A stretch of DNA of 64,000 nt from Notospermus geniculatus (Eukaryota; Nemertea; Pilidiophora; Heteronemertea; Lineidae), in the NCBI GenBank assembly GCA_002633025.1, contig NMRB01000636.1, positions 183,255-247,254 of the forward strand. The letters run 5' to 3'. Of this stretch, positions 58,701-64,000 are shown in pieces; positions within the stretch are counted from its first letter, which is position 1, and every line of letters begins with the position of its first letter. Under the pieces are notes generated by a model that ran no database searches, was not told where the DNA came from, and saw only the letters and a list, made by a program, of their open reading frames with translations. A program made the position numbers and the translations under genes.

Positions 58701-61049
58701 TGGGTTGCCAAAGGAACGTTGGTGATCGATCCTTTGGCGGCCATTATTGCAAGGTGTTTTGGTTTCCAGCTGTGACCTATTTGCAGAGCCTTTGTAAAGA
58801 AGGTCACGCGAGGTCAGCTATCTTGGGGAGAGTCAAAGAATCCTCGAACACAGGTTATTTCAGTCCATGGTTGTAAAGCAATTATGTATCCCTCGGTCAT
58901 TATCTATTTCTGCTAGTACATGTATTTATTTGATACATGGGGTAGGCCTATACTATAGCGCACCAAAGAAATAGTCTGAGAGTTTGTATTAAAGGCATTT
59001 AGTACTCGTCTTCGTGCGCTGAAGGAAGGATTTAGGGAAGGTGTACGTCATGATAGGGAGGTTTAGAAATCAAACGATAAACTTAAACTTTACGACAACG
59101 TTATTTTTCATACACATTAACCAAATTTTATATGACATTTTCGGTACAAAAATAACGTTGTCGTTAACGTTTACGTTTATCGTTCGATTTCTAAACCTTC
59201 CTAATACCTTATTTAAAATCAAACGTCTAACGAGGGCAAATATGACGACAGAGGCAGCACCAGCAAGAAGAGGGGAGATCACCCATGAACAAACTGAAAT
59301 GAAGCAAATGGACTGTCACTGTTTGACAGTTCTGCTACCCTTGCCAGTGGTTAGGCAGAACATGATCAGCGGGAACATGGGCAATTTAGGGAATAGCGCG
59401 ATCGTGTAGTGCCAAGTACACTGTAGTGTAGTGTTCTGCTGTTACTTCAAGCAAACTCGCTCCCACTGATTCTTAATTGAGGTACTGCCCGTGTCTTGGT
59501 GTAGTACCTTGGGCGTCTTGCTACCGTATGAAGTTCCCGGGTTCGATCCTCACGCTGTTAGCGTGAGATTATGGCTAAATCGTTTTGCTTCAAATTGTTC
59601 ACCCCCCCCCCCCCCAAGGTGGCAAAGGGGTAGGCCCTATCCAACTGGCAGAAAAGGTTGATGTGAATGTCGATCATGATTTGATCTAGATTGCGAAGAC
59701 CTTAGCTTGGCGCGCTCGAACGGTCTAGAACACGAAAAATGTGGGGGAAAACCATACCCCTGGCGGCGGCGACATAATATTTAGGCTAACTGCCATAGAA
59801 TGTTTATTTACCTATAAAAACCAACTGCATCCAGCGGATACCTCGGCCCCCGAATGCAACGAGGGCGTACCCCACGGACGCTCCCACAATGCTGTGCGTC
59901 CCAGACACAGGCATCTTGAAGAAGGTTGCAATCAGTAACCATATACAGGCACCTGGAATAGGACGAAAATGATGCCTTTACTGTGTTATGACCATTGACT
60001 GACTGCTTTCTCCTTGATAAACGAATAGTTCGACTGGTAGGAAAGTCTTCATCCGCCATTTTGGCTTAATTCGGTGGTTAGTTGGTTGATGCGAAGAGCA
60101 TCCCACGAAATTTTCGTTCGGAGATTGGTGCTCGCCTAGGCCTACTACCGAGGACGAGTTCGGTCATTCGTTGAGACCAGAAGGCTCACTCACCCGACAA
60201 AGCTGCCACGTTTCCGACAAGCAGCAACCGTTCTTGTCCAGCAAATAATGTGACGTCAGTGATGCCCTTTCTGATGGTGTCTGATACTCGAGCACCGATA
60301 AGGACCGCCCCTGCGGTCTCAAACACCGAGGCAAGAATACATGCTTGTATTAACACGTTGCATGCCGAAGACGAGATTCTTCGTCAAACGCTGCCAACCG
60401 TTGTATGCCGAAGACGAGAATTTTCGTCAAACCCACTTTCTTTCACCAGACAATAGGTGGCATCATTGTGCTTCTGGGTACCTAGTAGTTCGTTCGAGTC
60501 ACCACAGGTTGGCGTGCTACAGATCAGCGAGTCCACGTGCTAACTACGCATATTACTGTTATGGTGCGCAGGAAGATGCGTTTTTCTCCACTTTTTGCGC
60601 AGTTTACGCAAAAAACAGTAAAATTCATGTACTTCTCGATTTGTTTTCACTTCCCTACCTTTTACTGAACATAGAATAAGTGGTATCAATGGAAAGCTTG
60701 TCTTCTCTTCTTTCATTTGGTATATAGCAAAAGGTGATCCGTGTACATGTACATGTAATGCAACATGGTGAAGGAAGGTGAAATTCGCTGAAATCGTTGG
60801 CACGCTGGGGGAAAACCCCAAAAATGACGTTGGCATACAAGGTGTTAACGTCAAAACCTTGGAGCCAACTGACGTAGCGAAAGAATTTGCTACGTCATTG
60901 GCGCCAATTCCGAAAGCGAGGACGAAGGCGATGATGAAAGCGGATATGACGATCCACAGCTCGTCCGCTGAAATAGTACCGGAAGTGACGGATGTTGCAG
61001 TTGTCATGGTGACGTTCTGGATCACCGTTGTTATCGTTGTTAGCGACAT
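55732..61049 (-). CDS. SLC20: Sodium-dependent phosphate transporter (SLC20/PiT family)
   Basis: Plasma-membrane sodium/phosphate symporter. Minus-strand exons: 60839-61049, 60194-60343, 59812-59952, 59208-59293, 58523-58619, 58066-58185, 57214-57344, 56977-57105, 56741-56859, 56392-56577, 55732-55972; 1611 bases in frame, 536 residues (human PiT-2 652, so a shorter central loop). The two PiT repeats are present: [18 protein letters not shown] in the first exon and [15 protein letters not shown] near the C-terminus, plus [12 protein letters not shown] and [14 protein letters not shown]. Several hydrophobic membrane segments flank a hydrophilic loop (exons at 57214 and 56977). The first junction uses donor gtatgcc and a weak acceptor (taatacaag). 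An acceptor at 61086 shows a 5' UTR intron. I cannot separate SLC20A1 from A2. Confidence 0.94.
59054..59203. mobile_element. TA foldback, family A, copy 3, at a splice donor
   Basis: TA + GGGAGGTTTAGAAATCAAAC ... gttcgatttctaaacctt + CC + TA. Interior and loop as at 40331-40487. Its right TA coincides with intron positions +5/+6 of the transporter donor at 59207. Confidence 0.9.
59478..59635 (+). repeat. tRNA-like SINE with C-run tail
   Basis: A-box-like 'cttggtgtagtaccttggg', B box 'gggttcgatcc' (59539-59549), then 'tcacgctgttagcgtgaga' hairpin and a run of about 15 C. Lies in an intron of the transporter. Confidence 0.6.
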
Positions 61050-61085
61050 TTTTCCGCTTTGTCCGGGCTGTTGGGCAAGAAATTC

Positions 61086-61957
61086 CTGTCAAAAGGAAAA
61101 GTTCCAATAATATTAGGCCTATGAGGACTAGCAAATACGTTTACTTGAATTTTGCAATACAAGTGCATTAGACACTGCTGTATAAATTTGGAGTAAAAGC
61201 ATTTGCTAGTCTTTATTCATATGTTATTGTTAAGGCCCCTATTATATAGAAGTATACGGTATACGAAAACGCCGTTTAACAATGGCTTCACGGTCGTGAA
61301 TCCATTTGAAGCCTTTGTTAACGGGTGTTTTCGTATACCGTATACTTCCATGTAATAGGGGCCTTACTGGCGTGCTCGTACACCGTGTAGCTCTATGGAA
61401 TCGCAGCCTACTGGCGACATCTGTCAGGCCCTGAACAATCCAAATAGCGGGAATGATCACGATAAAGCCGCTGTAATGGGTACAGCAAACTTTGTGACCA
61501 AATCGACAGGAAAAGCGTCTTACCAAGTTTCCACGATAGGGTTCTTTACCTTCTTCAGCGCACACGGATTTGTCGTTTTTTCCAGCCTCCGAAGGAATGT
61601 TTTTTACCAAAACTTGTATTTGATTATAATACGGAAGAAGGTGGCTTTACACCCTGGTCTGTTCAATAGACTGAAATTTGACTAATTACATACATTCTTA
61701 TACATAAAGTAGGCCCAGTCAGATGGCATGCGTCCATTTACACTCGTGCCTCTCAAAGCAGACTACATGGTCGACTGATATAGGTGACATGCCTGTCCTG
61801 TGACACTATAGGCCTATACATTGTAGCCAGTGCGTCGAAACATGTTGTCCCACTAATGTGACAGGCATTTTATTAATAGGGCAATTCTCCAGGAACGGAA
61901 TTATATTTTAATGGTAATTTTCAACATTAATTCGCAAATTATCAAAAAAACAGTGTT
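61086..61957. other. Upstream region of the phosphate transporter
   Basis: Holds the 5' UTR intron and presumably the promoter, plus the foldback at 61230-61366. No other gene recognised. Confidence 0.4.
61230..61366. mobile_element. Foldback 'taaggcccctattatataga'
   Basis: 'taaggcccctatta' + 'gaagtatacggtatacgaaa' pairs with 'ttttcgtataccgtatactt' + 'taataggggcctta'. Left flank TTAA, right TTAC, so possibly a decayed TTAA insertion. Confidence 0.85.
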
Positions 61958-62388
61958 ACAGTGGAGCCTCCCTTAGCGGACACCTTTGTCAGGAGGTCAC
62001 CTCTCTATTAAGGACACCAAATTTCAGCCCCAGACTGGTCATTTCTATTCATTTTGACCTCTGTAATCAGGACACGTCCCTATTGAGGACAGCAGATGTC
62101 AGTCCCAAGGATGTCCTTAAAGATAATGTATATCTCGGGTATTTTCGCGGGCCACGAAATTCATTGTTTATTTACATTTTGTTTGTTTATGTCCAGGCTT
62201 TCTTTGTCTTATGAGTAATTTGTTGGTGGCATGCCTCTCTAGAAATTCTTTTGATTCCAAAAGCATTCATTTTGGTGGGTTGGCATGTTGAAAAAGTCCA
62301 AAATAACATAATGTAAACATCCATGTTTACATTAATGTAAACAATGAACTCGTGATACATTATCTTTAATAGAAAGGTTCCACTGTAT
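61956..62388. mobile_element. TA-flanked (Tc1/mariner-like) MITE with nested insertion
   Basis: TA + CAGTGGAGCCTCCCTTAGCG at the left, 'ccttaatagaaaggttccac' + TG + TA at the right; the ends are inverted repeats. The right part is interrupted by the TTAA MITE at 62117-62369. Confidence 0.8.
62117..62369. mobile_element. TTAA-flanked MITE, family O, copy 1 (nested)
   Basis: TTAA + AGATAATGTA ... TACATTATCT + TTAA. Landmarks: 'gtattttcgcgggccacgaa' and 'ggtgggttggcatgtt'. The reverse complement of 62511-62751 matches over the whole length. Confidence 0.92.
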
Positions 62389-62510
62389 CCAGTATAAAGT
62401 TATGTTGCACGGCTATTGAGAAACGACTCTCAGCATCAACTACATGCAGTAAAAACTGAAAGAACACCACGCTTATGGTGATGTAAGCAATTGTTATTGC
62501 AGTAACGGAA

Positions 62511-62751
62511 TTAAAGATAATGTACCACGACTTCATTGTTTACATTCAATGTTTGTAAACATGGATGTTTACATTTTGTTATTTTGGACTTTTGGGACAT
62601 GCCAACCCACCAAAATGAATACTTTTTGAATCAACAGAATTTCTAGAGGGGCATGCCATCAACACATTACTCGTAAGACAAAGAAAACCTCGACATAAAC
62701 AAGCAATGATTTTCGTGGCCCGCGAAAATACCCGTGATACATTATCTTTAA
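62511..62751. mobile_element. TTAA-flanked MITE, family O, copy 2 (inverted)
   Basis: TTAA + AGATAATGTA at the left, TACATTATCT + TTAA at the right. Carries 'gacatgccaacccaccaaa' and 'ttcgtggcccgcgaaaatac', the complement of copy 1, with a few indels. Confidence 0.92.
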
Positions 62752-62757
62752 CCAGCA

Positions 62758-62842
62758 TATTTGCGGCAAAATTCAATACGGTAGTGGGTGTCAGCCGATG
62801 TTAAACTACATCCCTACCGCATTTTGTTTTGCCGCAAATGTG
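62758..62842. repeat. Foldback 'atttgcggcaaaat'
   Basis: 'atttgcggcaaaattcaat' + 'acggtagtggg' pairs with 'ccctaccgcatt' + 'ttgttttgccgcaaat'. Confidence 0.8.
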
Positions 62843-64000
62843 CGCTTGGCCTTCGAGTGCTCCGAGGGTCGTTTCAATAAAAGTTTTCTTTCAGATAACC
62901 ATGTCTTGTGATTCTCTACTGGAGAATATAGCCTAATAATCTTTCGTCTGCTTTTTGTTGCTCATTCAGCGTGGGCGTTCCCCATTCGTCACTACCAGTT
63001 GAGTTTTCCGTCTGATGTAAATGGGTGTACCGCTGGTCGCCCTTCTTGTAGCAGTCCTGTTGGACATATTGCGTAGCCTATTGATAATGCGAAGTACATG
63101 TATGATGTCCAGTTGAAACAATCGGCCACCTAGGACCATGTCCGAATATTTTCGCCCGGCCCCCATTGTTCCGAAGGATGTGCCATAGAATTCTCCTAAA
63201 GCAGGGCCTTGGTCTCGCCCCTCTTGCATGACCGGGAGCGAGGGCAAAGCCCTGCTATGGGAGGATGCCTTTGACAATATCCCGATATGACATCCGGGAC
63301 ATTTATTGATCTGATCACCGTTCGGTTTACATGTGTATTAAGCTGAAAATTATGAGACGTGGCGTGTGGATGAATGTCGAATGAACCAAATGTACATGTA
63401 TGAATGGCTGCGTGTCAGTCATAATATTATTAAGTGCAATAATTCGCCCAATGGGTACATCTCTGTGGTTCATGCATGGAATGCATGTTCAGGCAATTTG
63501 AACTTGGACGAGCTCTCTACATGTAGGGTAAAGTGGTACAATTCTAGCTAGCCCCTCCATGCAATGCTGGCCCCTCCATGCAATGCTGGCCAGTTTTACA
63601 CTCAGGGACTAGAACTGTACCACTTTACCCTACATTGTTTTTCAATTGGCGATGCTGCAAAGGCTGCAGACAGATGATGGACTGTAAGTGCAGTCGGGTG
63701 ATTGTAAAGGTTCTTCACGTGACGTCACGTTTCCATGACGCCATAATAGCGTCGGGAATGTTATTGTATGGTAAGCTACTGATCAGCAAGGTTGTATTCT
63801 AAAGGCCTCAATGACATTGAAACCAAGGATCAAGCCCAAATAAACACCCTCTTCCACAACAGCAACGCAAAAATAAATAAGAACAATTTTTTGGTGAGGA
63901 CTAATTTTTAATACCCGATAAAAAAATATAACATCCAACGATAGAGCACAAAAGGCGACACACAAAATGATATAATTTAACCGAAGTCGTCCTCCAGAAA
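62843..64000. other. Intergenic, no gene recognised
   Basis: A 103-codon minus-strand frame (62966-63277) has no known motif. The only defined structure is the foldback at 63522-63634. Confidence 0.4.
63522..63634. repeat. Foldback with internal direct repeat
   Basis: 'tgtagggtaaagtggtacaa' + 'ttctag' pairs with 'ctagaactgtaccacttta' + 'ccctaca'. The loop contains two direct copies of 'gcccctccatgcaatgctgg'. Confidence 0.85.

Noticed and set aside
62966-63277. 103-codon minus-strand frame
   Set aside because: No motif recognised; the part near 63210-63265 is a short dispersed repeat also present near position 338.

Overview
This is a stretch of an animal nuclear genome with intron-rich genes, GT-AG splice sites and abundant short inverted-repeat elements. 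Ordinary eukaryotic gene structure, arginine-kinase-type rather than vertebrate-type phosphagen kinases, a dispersed taggcctac-type motif and dense MITE/foldback content point to an invertebrate bilaterian, probably marine. I cannot tell lophotrochozoan from ambulacrarian from this window alone.

Five genes or gene groups can be read exon by exon, plus one unidentified ORF. (1) EXOSC6/MTR3, an RNA exosome ring subunit, has 8 exons on the minus strand (2583-5404). (2) TUBE1, epsilon-tubulin, has 10 exons on the plus strand (5950-9398) and is divergent from EXOSC6 across a 545-base shared promoter. (3) An unidentified basic protein of 468 residues is encoded in one exon at 18746-20152. (4) A secreted low-complexity protein (22441-23583) has a signal peptide, an Asp/Lys tract, eight copies of a 13-residue Lys/Ala/Gln repeat and His/Gly repeats. 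(5) A phosphagen (arginine) kinase cluster contains a multi-domain gene (40055-49025, three fused kinase modules, interrupted by an assembly gap) and a single-domain gene (51060-54498). (6) An SLC20-type sodium/phosphate transporter has 11 coding exons on the minus strand (55732-61049) and converges on the single-domain kinase.

The rest, notably about 9.9-18.6 kb and 23.6-40 kb, has no gene I can support. It is full of short non-autonomous elements: TTAA-flanked MITEs of several families, TA-flanked palindromic foldbacks sharing outer ends but differing in their arms, other inverted-repeat families, tRNA-like SINEs and several minisatellites. Some sit in introns a few bases from splice donors.

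The points most worth a second look are these. The kinase array shows module-wise exon conservation, a fused exon at the module 2/3 border, and replacement of a normally invariant ATP-binding arginine by histidine in three of the four modules. A gap-flanked duplicate exon pair shows an apparent filled/empty TTAA MITE site. The foldbacks have arms that change in concert. The secreted repeat protein looks lineage-specific.
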